NCBI GenBank assembly: GCA_963930655.1
Contig: OZ005610.1
Location: 20,467,001 to 20,531,000, forward strand
DNA length: 64,000 nt
Reading direction: 5' to 3'
From: Myrica gale
Taxonomy: Eukaryota; Streptophyta; Magnoliopsida; Fagales; Myricaceae
Part shown: positions 1 through 12,600 of the stretch, piece by piece
Numbering within the stretch: the stretch's first letter is position 1
Layout of the letters: every line of letters begins with the position of its first letter
The notes under the pieces: model-generated
Database searches by the model: none
What the model was told of the DNA's origin: nothing
Seen by the model: the letters and a program-made list of their open reading frames with translations, nothing else
Translations under genes and position numbers: made by a program

Positions 1-761
1 GGGCACATCCCAAGGTGCTCCTTTACTTATGGCTGGCAATTCGTAACAGCCTTTATACTAAGGACCGAATGGTAGCTATGTGCCTTACTAATGACACTCA
101 ATGTCAGTTGTGTAATTTGGAAGCTGAGGACGTGAACCATTTGTTCTTTAGTTGCAGATTTACTAATCGGTTGTGGTGGCTTGTCCTCGACATATGCATG
201 CTGCCGAGATTCCTTGGCAATTGGCAGGAAAATGTCGCGTGGTGTACCACCAATTTCAGAGGAAAAAAGCTGCTGGCCACAGTACGTAAGCTCTGTTTTG
301 CTGCCACTATCTATGCCATCTGGAGGGAGAGAAATGCTAGATTATATGCCAGAAAGAAAAGACAACTTGTTGAAGTTTATTGGGACATCTTGAATATGGT
401 GAAAGGAAGGCTTGCATCTGGTATTTTTAAAGCTGCATTGAGGGCTGACCTGACCACTGCTCTTATATTTGCTGGTAGTTATTAGGCGTTCCTGCTCCTC
501 CCTTGCTGCTGTATGCTCTGTTGCATGATCATATGATCTGTTATATGATCTCTTGCTGCTGCTGTATGATCTGTTCTATTAGGCGTTCCTGCTCCTCCCT
601 TGCTGCTGTATGCTGGTAGTTTTGATCTGTTATATGATCTGTCACATGATCTGTTATATGCTCTTATTTCCGATCTTCGAGCTGATTTGTTAGACAGTTG
701 GACTTGCTCCTAACTCTGTACAGACTTTCTTTGGAATATATCTTACCACTTACCCAAAAAA
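1..761 (+). mobile_element. 3' end of a LINE (non-LTR) retrotransposon, zf-RVT domain and tail
   Basis: The reading frame at 15-485 (156 aa) matches the zinc-binding domain that ends plant LINE ORF2 proteins: it has CQLC followed by NHLFFSC, the FTNRLWW motif and the IWRERNAR motif. The frame stops at TAG (483-485). A non-coding tail of about 275 bp follows, with a repeated CT-rich block (near 482 and again near 581) and a short A-tract at about 752-760 that looks like the poly-A tail. The 5' part of the element lies outside the window, so completeness cannot be judged. The domain assignment is from family knowledge; the tail boundary is inferred. Confidence 0.75.
482..620 (+). repeat. Imperfect tandem repeat in LINE 3' tail
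   Basis: A block beginning TATTAGGCGTTCCTGCTCC and continuing with CCTTGCTGCTGTATGCT occurs near 480 and again near 578, about 99 bp apart, with TGATCTGTTATATGATCT motifs between and after. It lies in the presumed 3' untranslated tail of the LINE. Confidence 0.7.
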
Positions 762-1030
762 AATACTATATCACAAGAGTTACTATCCTTTCAGACCTGA
801 TAAAAGCAGTATAGGCAAGTCAAGCATACTAATCAGCAATCAACAATAGGGTTCGACAGAATCCATATCAACAATTGTTGCCCTGTGCAATCAACATTAG
901 GGCAACAATTGAGCTTATTACCATCCACTATCTAGTCATATACTTCTTTGAGACCCAACTTGAAGAACAAAACAGCAAGCCTGAAAAAGCGAATGGGACA
1001 AGAAACTATCCGAGCATGACTCTGTAAATT

Positions 1031-1174
1031 CAAACATTTTCCAGACAAACAGTTGCAATAGGATTAAGCAAGATTACAAGGTACATGTTTATAAGGCAAA
1101 TACAAACATTTTCCAGACAAACAGTTGCAATAGGATTAAGCAAGATTACAAGGTACATGTTTCTAAGGCAAATA
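1031..1174. repeat. 72-bp tandem duplication
   Basis: The segment starting CAAACATTTTCCAGACAAAC at 1031 is repeated at 1103 with almost no change (one A/C difference in TTTATAAGG versus TTTCTAAGG). It lies between the LINE and the ribonucleotide reductase copy. No gene is seen in 762-2028; the open frame on the minus strand around 1273-1596 is unrecognised. Confidence 0.85.
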
Positions 1175-2028
1175 TCCTAACTGAGCATAAATCTAAAGGT
1201 CACCAAAATCAGCTCTGATGTACTCTCCCAACTGTTCATGGCATTTATGTTTTTTTCACATACAACAACAGTTCAATGCATGTTTCGAGTCTCCAGCATG
1301 CAAGTGCTTTTCACTCTAATTCTGCCATCCTTAAGATTCTGGTATGAAAATGAAATTACCAGACCACTGTTAGACCATCTTTCTGTATCCAAGTGGGCGG
1401 CAGACCACCGTTCCACATTCAAGCGTGCTACCCACAGGGTGCCAGATGACGTACTCGCATTAAACTCAGATACTCCAAGGATGCGAACCCACCTTTCATA
1501 CTGACCTGCGATATCTGGAGGATCAAGAGATTCATTGTTAATTTGTTGTACTACAAGAACATAGTTGTCTTTGTACGCTTTCTCTTTTCTTAACAATCTT
1601 CTAGCAGCTAAGTTAATTCTATACGTAATACTAAATTATCCTCTCAAAGTCCCTGAATTCGCGAACCCACATCTGTTCAACGTCGCCATTGAAATGGAAA
1701 CTGAGTCGTTACCGGTAACACCATGTTTCAATAGAGTATGACAACACGTCTCATCCAATTCTCAACTTTAGATTCTCAAATTCTAATCCGTTTATTGCCA
1801 AAAATATGATTAGATTAATCAGTCCATACATGTTGATAAAATGCTCCCCGAAGTTTGGGGCGAAGATTTCAAACACCCAAAATCCCTTGTGGAGGGAAAC
1901 CAATTTCATTTTTTGAAACCTACCCTCTCTGTGTATAATCCCGTGTTGTCTCATTCTCTCTGGGAATCAGACCAGTTCAACGAAATTCCTCATAAGACGC
2001 AGAGAGAAAAACATACTGGTTTTAGAAA

Positions 2029-5000
2029 ATGTATGTGGTGAAGAGGGATGGGCGGCAGGAAGCGGTGCATTTCGACAAGATCACCGCACGTTTGAAGAAG
2101 CTAAGCTATGTGTTGAGCATGGAGCACTGCGCCGGTGCTGGTGTCCCAGAAGGTCTGTGCTTTTTCATTGGTTTTTTGGGCTCCGAGTCTTTTCTATGTT
2201 TTCTATGGACTAGTTTTTGTGAAAGAAGTCTTTATGTCTTGATGGGTTGGTTTGTCTATATCCGTTTATTGTTTTACGTGAATTTTGTTTGATGAGTCAG
2301 ACCGGCAAAAACGATGAGCATTATTTTTGCAGAGCTTTTATGATTTTCGGTTCTGGAATAAATTTAGTTTCTAGGATTATCTTGTTTTTGCTTTTTTTTA
2401 CCTCGGTGGTTCACTCTTCCTGCAGATTGTAAACTTTAGTCTCTCGAATGACACTGTGAACTATGTTGTTTTGTTAGATTGATGCTTGGTATGTTTTGGT
2501 CTGCTCATTTTTATGATATTATGTATCTTGCAGTTGGCTGCACGAATTGTTGTCTCAAATCTTCACAAGAACACAAAGAAGTCATTTTCTGAGACGTAAG
2601 AGTCATGAACAATTTTTATTTTAACTAGCGGATTGGTGGAATAGTTTAGAACAGTAAGTGCTACTTCAGCTTGACTTGGTTAAGCTGTCAATGCAGGGTC
2701 AAGGACATGTACAACCATTTTAATGAGAAGTCTGGGCAGAAGGCTCCTCTGATTGCTAATGATGTTTATGAAATAATCATAAATCATGAAGGTAAGTCTT
2801 TCCATCGGTTTGCCTGAGTGATAGGAATGTTGCTTTCTGAACAAGTATGGTGTTGGTTTGGTAAATCACTTTGTAATTAGTATATGAGAATGATAATGAT
2901 ATGCTTGAAATTCAAATTAGTGAAGATTTATGCAACTTTTTTTGTGATGTGACTTATATTATGTCTTGGATCTAAACTGCATTCTAGTTTTGCTTCTATA
3001 ATGTGTGTCTTGTCATTGTTTTGTGTTATGTTGTTTTGATGGTATTTTTTTTTCCAAGTTGTGTATGATTTGATATTAGATGTTGCTATAGTTTTACACT
3101 TAAGAGTTTCTTTTAAGGCTTATAAGAGTTGTAACTGATTCTTGAGCAATTACCATTGATTACACATAAGGATTGTTCTTATATTGACACAGATAGATAG
3201 TGACCATTATGTCCTTAAAATAATTGATTTTCTGTAGAAAGAAAAGAGAAACAATCATCCTTTTCTTCCACCCTCGTGATTATGACTTTGCATTCCAGGT
3301 TTGGAATGTTAATTTTGGTTTGAACCAAGAGATTATCTGGCAAAAGGATTGTAGTTTCTTGGATATCAACCATCTGATTTGATGCTCTATTTGAGATGCT
3401 GGTTTAAGTACTTCAACAACATTTATTCTAAGAGTGGTTTTTGGGTAATAAATTTATACTATATTTTTTTATGACAATGTGTTTTGTATATAATACCTGA
3501 GAATACAGGTTCATTTATTTAGGGATGTGCTTTCTCACAAATTCTATTTGTCTCATAATGTTGCTCGCTTGGACAATGAGATCCTCTATGAGAGAGATTT
3601 TGATTATGATTACTTTGGTTTCAAAACCCTTGAGTGGTCCTACCTGTTGATGGTCCAAGGGAAGGTTGTAGAAAGGCCTTAACATATGTTGATGAGGGTT
3701 GCTGTTGGAATTCATAATGATGATATTGACTCTGCTATCAAAACATACCATATGATGTCTCAGCGGTGGTTTACTCATACTTCTCCCACCCTTTTCAATG
3801 CTGGGACTCCAAGGCCTCAACTATGTTTAGCGTATATGTTTGTGAATAATCATTTCTTTTTCTTGTAACTGTAATGTGATGGGGTTGGTGATGCAGTTAT
3901 TGAGACTTTGGTTGGTTTTTGATGTAATTTGGGAGTTGAGTAGCTGCTTCCTTGTGTGCATGAAGGATGATGGTATTGAAGGTATATATGACTCCTTGAA
4001 GGAATGTGCTGTTATCAGCAAATCAGCTGGAGGAATTGGTGTCTCCATCCACAACATTCGTGCCACTGGCAGTTATTTTCGCAGAACAAATGAGACATCT
4101 AAAGGCATTGTCCCAATGCTACGTGTATTCAATGACACCGCACGCTATGCTGATCAAGGGGGAGGCAAGAGGAAATGTATACATATAATGGTATCTCGTA
4201 TATGCTGAATGAAGGATATCTTATTCTAATATAGTACCATCCTGCTTGTAGGTGCATTTTCTGTGTCTTGGAGCCATGGCATGCAGACATATTTGAGTTT
4301 CTAGATTTGAGAAAGAATCATGGGAAGGTATGGCTAAAGGGGATCATTGTCTAACTAGCCTTGAAGAGTAGTGTTCCTCCATTAGCTGCAAATTGATCTT
4401 CATGTCTATGTTGTTCTTTCTTTTTAGTTGAGTTGTTTATATCTTGTGTTTGTTGTGTGAAGTCATTGAAGTGCTTATGAAGTTACAATTTTTTTTATTG
4501 TAGGAAGAGGATTGTGCACGACATCTCTTTTATGCTCTATGGGTTCCTGATCTTTTCATGGAAAGGGTCCAGAGCAATGGGAATTGGTCATTGTTTTGTC
4601 CTTGTGAGGCTCCGGGTTTGGCAGATTGTTGGGGTGAAGAATTTGAAAAATCGTACACCCAATATGAAAGAGAGGTATATTGAAGGCTTTATTATGATTG
4701 TGTTAAATGTGTTTTGGGGCTTACTTGGTTTTAGTTATTTGAACGTGCTATCATTCTTTATAGGGGAAGGCAAAAAAGGTTGTCCAGACTCAGAGCCTCT
4801 GGTTTGAAATTTTGAAGTCCCAGATAGAAACAGGAACTCCTTACATGCTTTTCAAGGTCATGTTGAAACTTACCTGAATTCTTTTATTCTATAATTTCTA
4901 TCCTTTCTTTTTTCTTTTCCTAAGCATTCTGTCCTTTCTTAATCTGAGCAAAATTTTCTCAGATTCTTTTCCTTAATTGTTCTTCCAGGACTCTTGCAAC

Positions 5001-6793
5001 AAGAAAAGCAACCAGCAGAATCCTGGTACCATCAAATCTTCAAACTAATGCACAGAGATAATTGAGTATACAAGTCCAACAGAGACTGCTGGATGCAATC
5101 CGGCATCAGTTGCTCTTCCACGATATGTTAGAGAGAATCGTTTCTTTGACTTTGACAAACTAACAGAGGTTTCAGTTCTTGTTGATGCCAAATTGGCTAA
5201 CCTATTAGAATGACAATGGTTCAAGCAGCTGGCTTGTAATTTAATTCCCTTTGTGCTGTTGGGACAGGTCACCGCAATTGTTACGTATAATCTTAATAAA
5301 ATAATTGATGTTAACTACTATCCTGTGGAAACTGCAAGAAGGTCTAATTTCCAAAATAGGCCTGTTGGTATCGGAGTTCAGGGTCTTGCTGATACTTTCA
5401 TCTTGCTTGGCATGGCATTTGATTCACCTGAGGTAAGACTTATATAAAGCTTTTGGTACCCTTAACCTTAAACTGAATCATTTAGATTTGATGGTTGATT
5501 TTGACTATGGACTGCAGGTTCAACAGCTGAACAAAGACATATTTGAGACTATATACTACCATGCGCTGAAAACTTCGTCTGAGTTAGCTGCAAAAGAAGG
5601 ACCCTATGAAACATATATTGGAAGTCCTGTGAGCAAGGTATTTACCTGTGAAAGTTACTGTTTAGTGGTGGTGGGGGTGGTGGGGGGGGGGTGGGGGTGG
5701 GGATGAGAGTGCTTCTTTTAGAGACATCCGTTGCTATGTGCAGAAGATACCAGAAATCTCTGATGAGCTAAAAGCTATTTACAGGTATGAAATGGCATTT
5801 TCATGGTTTTTTCCCCAATTTAGATTTAATCGTTATTTTTTATTTGTACTAAGACAAATTGTTGGAACAAGGACTGTTTGGGAGATCAAGCAAAAGAAGT
5901 TAGTTGATATGGCTGTTGATCGCGGGTGCTACATAGATCAGAGCCAGAGCCTCAATATACATATGGACCAACCCAATTTTGGGAAACTTACCTCCTTGCA
6001 CTTCTATGCATGGTCCAAGGTACTAACTTTAATTCTGCAGAAAGATTATATTTGGAATTAGAGGGAAAACATTGAGCCTTTGTTCACAAGATGCTTCATG
6101 TGCTCCAGTTGTGTTGAATAGCTTCAATGCTTCATAATTAGGCATACGACGCAGATGATTTAATGGTTGGTTTAAACTTATCTCGAGTGCTAAACCCTGT
6201 TGGACCCTCTTGGAAGAGGGGAAATGTCAATAGTACCACAATGCCTATTGGTTGCACACCATCTAGCAAGAAAATGTGCCAAGTAGTTTCCTTCACGCGG
6301 TATCCAGCAGAAGTTCCATGTCAAAAACTCATCAAGAAAGTTTCTAATGCTCCTGATTTACTACACAATGGCCAATGATATCTTCTGTTGTCATGAGGTT
6401 AAAGGTTGTTCCCTGCAGTTTTGACAATTAGAAAATAGATGGTTTGTTTATGGTGCATAACATGACTGGTTAAAGCAACTTGTACTGATTGCTTTTCTTT
6501 TCCTGTTGTTGTTCTTGTAAGGGTTTGAAGACGGATGTATTATCTGCGAACACAAGCGGCATCTGATGCGATCAAGTTCAATGTTGATACTTCCCTTCTA
6601 AAAGTAATGATTATTGTTTATTGCATCCGCTTCGCTTTTGCAGTTGTTTCCCATTTGGGTTAACTGTAAATAAATTATATCTTTGATAATGCAGGAAAAG
6701 CCGAAGGTGGTGGATGATGATGTTAATACCAAGATGGCACAGATGGTATGCTCTCTCACGAACCGTGAAGAGTGCATGGCCTGTGGAAGATGA
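2029..6793 (+). pseudogene. RNR1: Ribonucleoside-diphosphate reductase large subunit, non-processed pseudogene
   Basis: Conceptual translation of many exons matches the class Ia ribonucleotide reductase R1 subunit, which makes deoxyribonucleotides in the cytosol. Exons I can place: 2029-2152 (N-terminal ATP cone), 2534-2595, 2697-2792, about 3557-3822, 3936-4176, 4252-4326, 4504-4674, 4764-4856, 4989-5168, 5268-5432, 5518-5637, 5744-5784, 5872-6019, 6522-6603, 6695-6793. Most have GT-AG borders, so this is a gene duplication and not a retrocopy. It is broken many times: a frameshift near 2131, a loss of about 40 codons before 2534, stop TAA at 3680-3682 (usual Gln), a 1-bp loss near 4268, stop TAA at 5046-5048 just before the active-site Cys of the CTE motif, a loss of roughly 100 codons between 5637 and 5744, and a 2-bp loss near 6533. 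The C-terminal CxxC motif is intact. A working copy must lie elsewhere in the genome. Confidence 0.9.
5664..5701 (+). repeat. G-rich simple repeat
   Basis: A run of GTGGGGG/GGTGGGG motifs with a ten-G tract lies in an intron of the RNR1 pseudogene. It has four or more G-runs close together, so it could form a G-quadruplex; no function is implied. Confidence 0.8.
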
Positions 6794-7926
6794 AGGGATC
6801 AGCATGGAGTGGCGAAACATGTGCAGGCTATTGTATACAAAAGATCCACTCAAATGGGACTTTCAGGAAAAAAGATAAACAACCACATGCAAAGATTAAA
6901 GCATAGAAAATGAGAAAATACACGTTAGCTGATAGGTTTCAATTTTCTCCATCAATACTGTACTAGTGTTAGAAGTGACTAAATTACGGCTTTCTTCTAT
7001 TATAGTTGTAATCCAATTGGTACAAGTCTAGACACGCTCATGTAATCCAATTTGTATCTGCATTCAATATCTGAGGACGAAACCGAGGGGTGAAAATTAT
7101 GCATTTCTGGATTATATTTTGCTGGTCCATCGTCATCAACTGGACCTTATGCACCATGGAAGAGTCCTCTAATGCTCCACCAACAGAGTTCGAGGACGTT
7201 TCAGAACCCGGACCCTCAGCCTTCATTTTCGGACCAAACTTACAATTCGAATTAGACGAAACAAATCTAACAACGTGAGCAGACTGCGTATGTCCGAATT
7301 TTCCACCTGCATATATAGGAGAGCTCAAAGATCCTTTCATAATTTCTTTATCCATTCTCTTCTTGTGCCGTGATAAGAAACTTATTCAACCCAGAGAGAT
7401 GATATCAAGAAGATATAGGGATAAACGAAAAGTGAAGCTTTAGGAGATATGATTCATCACAACAAAGCTCAGTTCATAGTTATGAGTACACGGAAAGATC
7501 AAACAGCGCTCTGTGAAAGGTGGAAAAGTACTGAGCAGAAAGAAGCTCTACGAAGCGTTTATCCGTTTGATGCATGCCATTCGTTCTTCCTATATATTCG
7601 AAGTGTGACATGACCTATTTTGTTGATTTTAATGTTCATAGTGCAAAATTAAACACAGTGTCAAATTGAATGGTTTAAAGTATAATTTGCAAATGGCGAG
7701 GTACTTTTAGGGTAGAGTGTTATATAAAAAAATTGCAGTGTTCGTTTGGCATGGAATTTTTTTCTAGCAAACTATTCTTCTAATTTTGTATGTTTGAAAA
7801 GGTAGCGAAATTTAGGTCCACGGAAAATACTAAGTGCGATCCAGGAAAAATTGAGCCTCTCAAACATAAAATGGTCGACTTCTCTTTAGAAGATGTAAGC
7901 TATTTTTGGCCTTTTTTACTCAAAAG
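6794..7926. other. Intergenic DNA, no gene recognised
   Basis: Below the RNR1 stop codon lies ordinary AT-rich DNA. A short open frame at 7090-7278 and its minus-strand counterpart at 7038-7355 have no recognisable domain. I see no tandem array or terminal repeat here. Confidence 0.4.
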
Positions 7927-8317
7927 TAGGGCTGGGCTTTTCGGGTTTCACCCACCCCAACTTGTCGGGTTAAGAAAAATGAAACACGATCCGAGCCGGC
8001 CCGAGTAGATCAAGTTGGGTCGTGGCCAGGTTCGTTGGTCTTTTTTTATTTCATTATATTATAGGCTCAAAATGTTATGGGCTAATTTTTTTAGGCTAAA
8101 AATGTTATGGGCTCTAATTTTTTTTGAGTCAAAGACTATATTTTGTGAGAAATAATGCAGACTTAGAATATTCAGGCCAGGTTCAATTTTTTTGGACTGT
8201 GTTGAACAAACCCGAACTCGATCCGAATATTGCCGAAATGCATAAATCAACCCCGAACCTAAAAAAAGCCGACCCGACTAGGGCATCGGGTCTCGGGTTT
8301 TTTTTTGCCAAGCCCTA
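7927..8317. mobile_element. Non-autonomous hAT element (MITE), 391 bp
   Basis: The element starts TAGGGCTGGGC and ends GCCAAGCCCTA, which are near-perfect terminal inverted repeats. It is flanked on both sides by the 8-bp direct repeat CTCAAAAG (7919-7926 and 8318-8325). An 8-bp target site duplication with TAGGG termini is the signature of the hAT superfamily. The subterminal regions are rich in CGGGT/ACCCG motifs. There is no transposase, so it would need an enzyme from another element. Confidence 0.9.
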
Positions 8318-8349
8318 CTCAAAAGTATTCTCTGATTAACGAGTTGTTT

Positions 8350-8985
8350 TTAGGCCCTTTTCTTGGAATCAATGGAGGTTAGATCTCCGCCTTTTCGGTG
8401 GTCTTCATTGCGCACAGGCCTCCTTGGTGGGCTTCCCCTCCTCTAGGCGTCCAGATCTGGCCAAGATAAGCGACATTCGATCAGCGCGTGAGCCCTTACT
8501 CACCCCTGCCACCTAGACGTGCAACGGTTTTGCCCCTGACCAGTCGACTAGGCTTTTATGCACCCCTACGGTTTTGTGGATTATTCTAGTCATTTTTCTT
8601 CGGTACGTCTCCTAGTCGCTCGAAGCTGTCATTTCTCCTCCTCCCCTTATGCAGCCAATCATTGCTTGAAGATTGTTCTGAAGGAGTCAGATCATCGCTT
8701 CGATCGCTTTTCCTCCAGTGGAAGCCGCCACCGCCTTGTGCAGTGGTCTTATTGTGTCCCGGTCCTAGTAGCCGGTTTGTGCATCTCGATCCTTGCAGTT
8801 GGTTTGTATTATGTATTGGTCCTTGTGGCTAGTTTGTGGTCCTCTCGTGGGGATCTACCATATTGTAGGACCTTTTTGTCTATCTAAATTTTTGCTTTGC
8901 CTTCTTACCTATTTTTCTATTATGTACCGGATGTATTATTCTCGGTTATTAATATAATATTTGAGTTGTTTAAAAAAATAACAAA
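8350..8985 (+). mobile_element. Possible LINE/SINE 3' tail
   Basis: This stretch ends in TTAATATAATATTTGAGTTG followed by a short A-rich tail (about 8969-8980), a form common at plant LINE and SINE 3' ends. The rest is moderately GC-rich with no conserved protein; the open frame at 8558-8887 is unrecognised. No target duplication was found, so this is a weak inference. Confidence 0.3.
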
Positions 8986-9027
8986 ATCAAACGCTAGAAA
9001 ACATTTTTAGCCTAGTTTTAAGATATC

Positions 9028-9300
9028 CCGATACCATGTGAATCTACCATTTATCCTAATATGTGAATCTACCATTTATCCCAAAAGCTTAAGCTGATAG
9101 GAAGATGAATATTTTATTATTTGAATTATATTTTCTAACACTCCCCTCACGTATGAGTCAGATTCTTTTTAATTGAGAAACTCAACACATGCAATATTTA
9201 ATTGAAATTGAGGTAAAGTGCAGAGTCAGGTCTCGAACTTATCATGTGAATCTACCGTTCATCCCAAAAACTTAAACTAATAGGAAAAAAAAATATTTTA
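9028..9300. repeat. Dispersed repeat fragment occurring twice
   Basis: The motif ATGTGAATCTACCATTTATC followed by CCAAAAGCTTAAGCTGATAGG and TTTATTATTTGAATTATATT (about 9038-9140) recurs in diverged form at about 9243-9320. It resembles the tail of a common plant retroelement, but the family is not certain. Confidence 0.5.
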
Positions 9301-9339
9301 TTATTTAAATTATATTCACGGACATAAAAAAAATTAATA

Positions 9340-9632
9340 ACTTTCTTGAAAAATATTTATAGTTGAAAATATATATTTTTTCTTCTTATTTTACGTTGAA
9401 ACACATGGTTTTCAGTTCCAATAACACTAGTCTAATTCCGTTCTGTCCAATCTTCACTCCAGCCTTGGTGGCGCATTATCGATAGCGGAACCACCAGATG
9501 ACCTGTTTTTCTCTCTCTACGAAGCGTTGTATGGTGACATTTAAAATTGGTTGATGCAAATTAGTTCAACGTCAGCTACAACTAAGTGCAGAGACAGAGA
9601 CGAAGATAGCTATCAGTTTCTTTGTCCAAGCT
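9340..9632 (+). promoter_or_regulatory. Probable ZDS upstream region and 5' UTR
   Basis: This is the sequence directly upstream of the ZDS start codon. No TATA box can be assigned with confidence. A purine-rich leader (GCAGAGACAGAGACGAAG at about 9590-9607) precedes the ATG. Transcript data would be needed to place the start site. Confidence 0.3.
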
Positions 9633-12600
9633 ATGGCTTCTTGTATTATTTTCCCGGTGACTTCTGTCGCTGGGTCCCGTTGCGATACAGCAAGGCTATT
9701 ATTCCCGGGTAGGCGCTCAGTTGCACAGGAGAAGGGCCAGAGGGCATGGGTTCGCTGCTCTTTGGACTCTTTGGATACCAAAGTTTCTGACATGAGTGTT
9801 AATGGTAATCGCTCCTTTCCTTTACCATACCATATTTTTCTATCCGAAAATTTTAGATTTTTGTGCTTGTTAGCTTCCGGTATTCAGTATTATGGTTTTT
9901 TGGAAGAATTTTTGGTTCTGGTTGACGGTTTGAGTAGTTTTCACTGCATTTGACGGGGTAGCTGTTAGAGTAGGTTTTTGTATAATTCCCACTTCTTTTT
10001 CACCTGAGGAATCGCAACCAAATTCTAGGACAATAATGAGTTTGTGCAGTTGCGAGGATTTGTGGACAACTAGATTTCCCTCCCGTTTCCTTTTTCTCAC
10101 AGGACAAGCTAAGGAAACGAGTTAAAAAGGGCTCACTACTGGTGTGTAGTTCTGGACCCCAAAATGGTTGAAGATGTAATAAAATGCTTGTGACAAAAGC
10201 TTCTCTATTGCGTTAATATGTGCGCAATATAGGGGTGAAAACTGCAATCTACTTAAATATTACCAAGGTTTTGTACTTATAAAAAAAAATATTACCAAGG
10301 TTTTGTTTTCTTACTTTGCCGAATTTCTATGAGTAGTAGAAAGATCAAAGTTTTATAACACCATAGTAAGAAATTAGTAGTTCTAGTTGCTAGCTGTGGA
10401 CGTCAATGTATTTAATTGGGTTATTTACCTGCCAGCTCCAAAAGGGTTGTTTCCACCAGAACCTGAACATTATCGGGGACCTAAGCTTAAAGTTGCTATT
10501 ATTGGAGCTGGCTTAGCGGGCATGTCAACAGCAGTTGAACTTTTGGACCAAGGCCATGAGGTTTGGCTCATCTTATTCTCTTGCCACGCCCTCAGTTGCT
10601 GACAACATATCACTTATATACCTGAGTATTGTCCAATATCTTGTCCATACCATCATTCCACAATTCCTGATTCAAAATAAAGAATTAGATATAGAATAGG
10701 CATTTTGTGCTGTAATTACAAGCGGAGATATACTTCAGAGTATTCTAGCCTCTGTGATTTTAATGGTTATCCCTCATGTGCTAGTTAGTTACATGCCTGC
10801 ATTTGTTCTTTCAGGTGGATATATACGAGTCAAGGTCTTTTATTGGTGGAAAAGTGGGTTCTTTTGTCGACAAACATGGGAACCACATTGAGATGGGATT
10901 ACATGTGTTCTTCGGCTGCTACAACAATCTTTTCCGTTTAATGAAAAAGGTGAACAGTACTTTCATTGTAGACATAAGAAGTTGTAAGCTGCTTTGAGAT
11001 GTGATTGCTGATTCAGATTTGTGCATACCATGCTCTTTCCCAGCTTATCTGCTTCCTTAAATCAATTGCTTGCAAATCTCCTGAACTAATTAAACGTATT
11101 GGCTTCTTCTTTAGGAAAAGGGCTCCTATCTATCTTGCTTGGCAAAGTTTCTTATATCTCTACTTGAATGTAGGTTGGTGCAGATAAAAATCTACTTGTA
11201 AAGGATCATACTCACACTTTTGTAAACAAAGGGGGTCAAATCGGCGGTATGGTCTAATGCTTGTTCTCAAGTAAAATCTTACTTATTGTTGTTATTTTTA
11301 AAGTCCTGTTTCTAGTTGCAAATTGTTTTGTTCAGAATCAGTCCAGAAGGATGTGTAGCAAAAATGTTTTATACTCAACTTTCAACTGCAGAACTGGATT
11401 TTAGATTTCCAATCGGAGCACCATTACATGGAATTCGTGCATTTTTATCTACAAATCAGATTCAGGTGGTGCTTACTGAGCCATTCATACTGCCTTTGTC
11501 TCCCCATATCTTAATGCCGTGACCATCTGCTATCATTTGCAGACATGGTTTCCAATTCTTAGTGATATATGGTATTTCAAGTTTCAGTCTGTCTTACTTA
11601 ATTTTCACGTTCTGTGAGGTTGTCAAAAGAAAAAAGAAGGCAAGAATGCAGAGATATTGTGATGTACTTATTAACAGATCTCCTTTTGCTATGCTGATAA
11701 GGTTAAAGAGGCTTCTTACTGCTTTGGAATTCTTACTGATCGACTTTTCTGAATGTTGTAAATCTGCAGACTTATGATAAAGCAAGGAATGCTGTGGCTC
11801 TTGCCCTAAGTCCAGTTGTGAGGGCTCTTATTGATCCAGATGGTGCATTGCAGGACATAAGGAATTTGGACAGTGTACGAGTGATGTTCTATCATCTTGT
11901 TATATCAGCGTCATTTCCTTCTTGTGATCTATCAGAAGAGTGCCACTTTTTCCATTTTTTACGTTTTGGGTTACTAACGGGCACCCTAGGCCCGCAAACT
12001 ACACATGCTCAACCAGACGCATCTGAGGAGCAGTAACATCCTTTACATCTTTCTATATGATTTGACCAACACTCTCCGGAGGAGGGAATCTGAAAAGAAA
12101 ATTGCCAGGAGAGTTCCCGGTTCTCATGTTCTTCTTCGTTTGTGTGTGTGTGTGTGCTGGGGGGGGGGGGGGGGCTTGGGTTTCTCATCCGTAGTTCTGT
12201 GGTGCTTTTATTTTCGGGGTTTGCTTTATTCTCTCGCTCTCTCTGTTTTTTTTCTCCCCGTTTCTTGAATGGAGAAGTTTGGGATGGGGTGTGGAATTTT
12301 CACAGTTTGAAGGAGGGGGAGTGCCTTTGGCAATTATTCAATGAACTTAAGTGTATTCTGTGGCTTGATCTTTTTGATTCTTCATTTCGTGTATTTGTGT
12401 TTTCTAATATGGTTCTATCAGTTTGAACAATTTATTGATTTTATACAGATCAGCTTCTCTGATTGGTTCTTATTGAAAGGTGGCACACGCATGAGTATTC
12501 AGCGAATGTGGGATCCTGTTGCCTATGCCCTTGGGTTTATTGATTGCGATAATATCAGTGCCCGTTGCATGCTCACTATATTCTCATTGTTTGCCACTAA

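Noticed and set aside
1273-1596. Minus-strand open frame of 107 codons near the RNR1 copy
   Set aside because: No recognisable domain, no supporting splice sites and an overlapping plus-strand frame; it could be a relic exon but there is no evidence.
8558-8887. Open frame of 109 codons on the plus strand
   Set aside because: Low-complexity Ser/Val-rich text inside a probable retroelement tail; no domain.
11005-11187. Open frame within ZDS intron 3
   Set aside because: It overlaps the intron 3 acceptor and reads through into exon 4 in the wrong frame; the ZDS exon structure explains the region.
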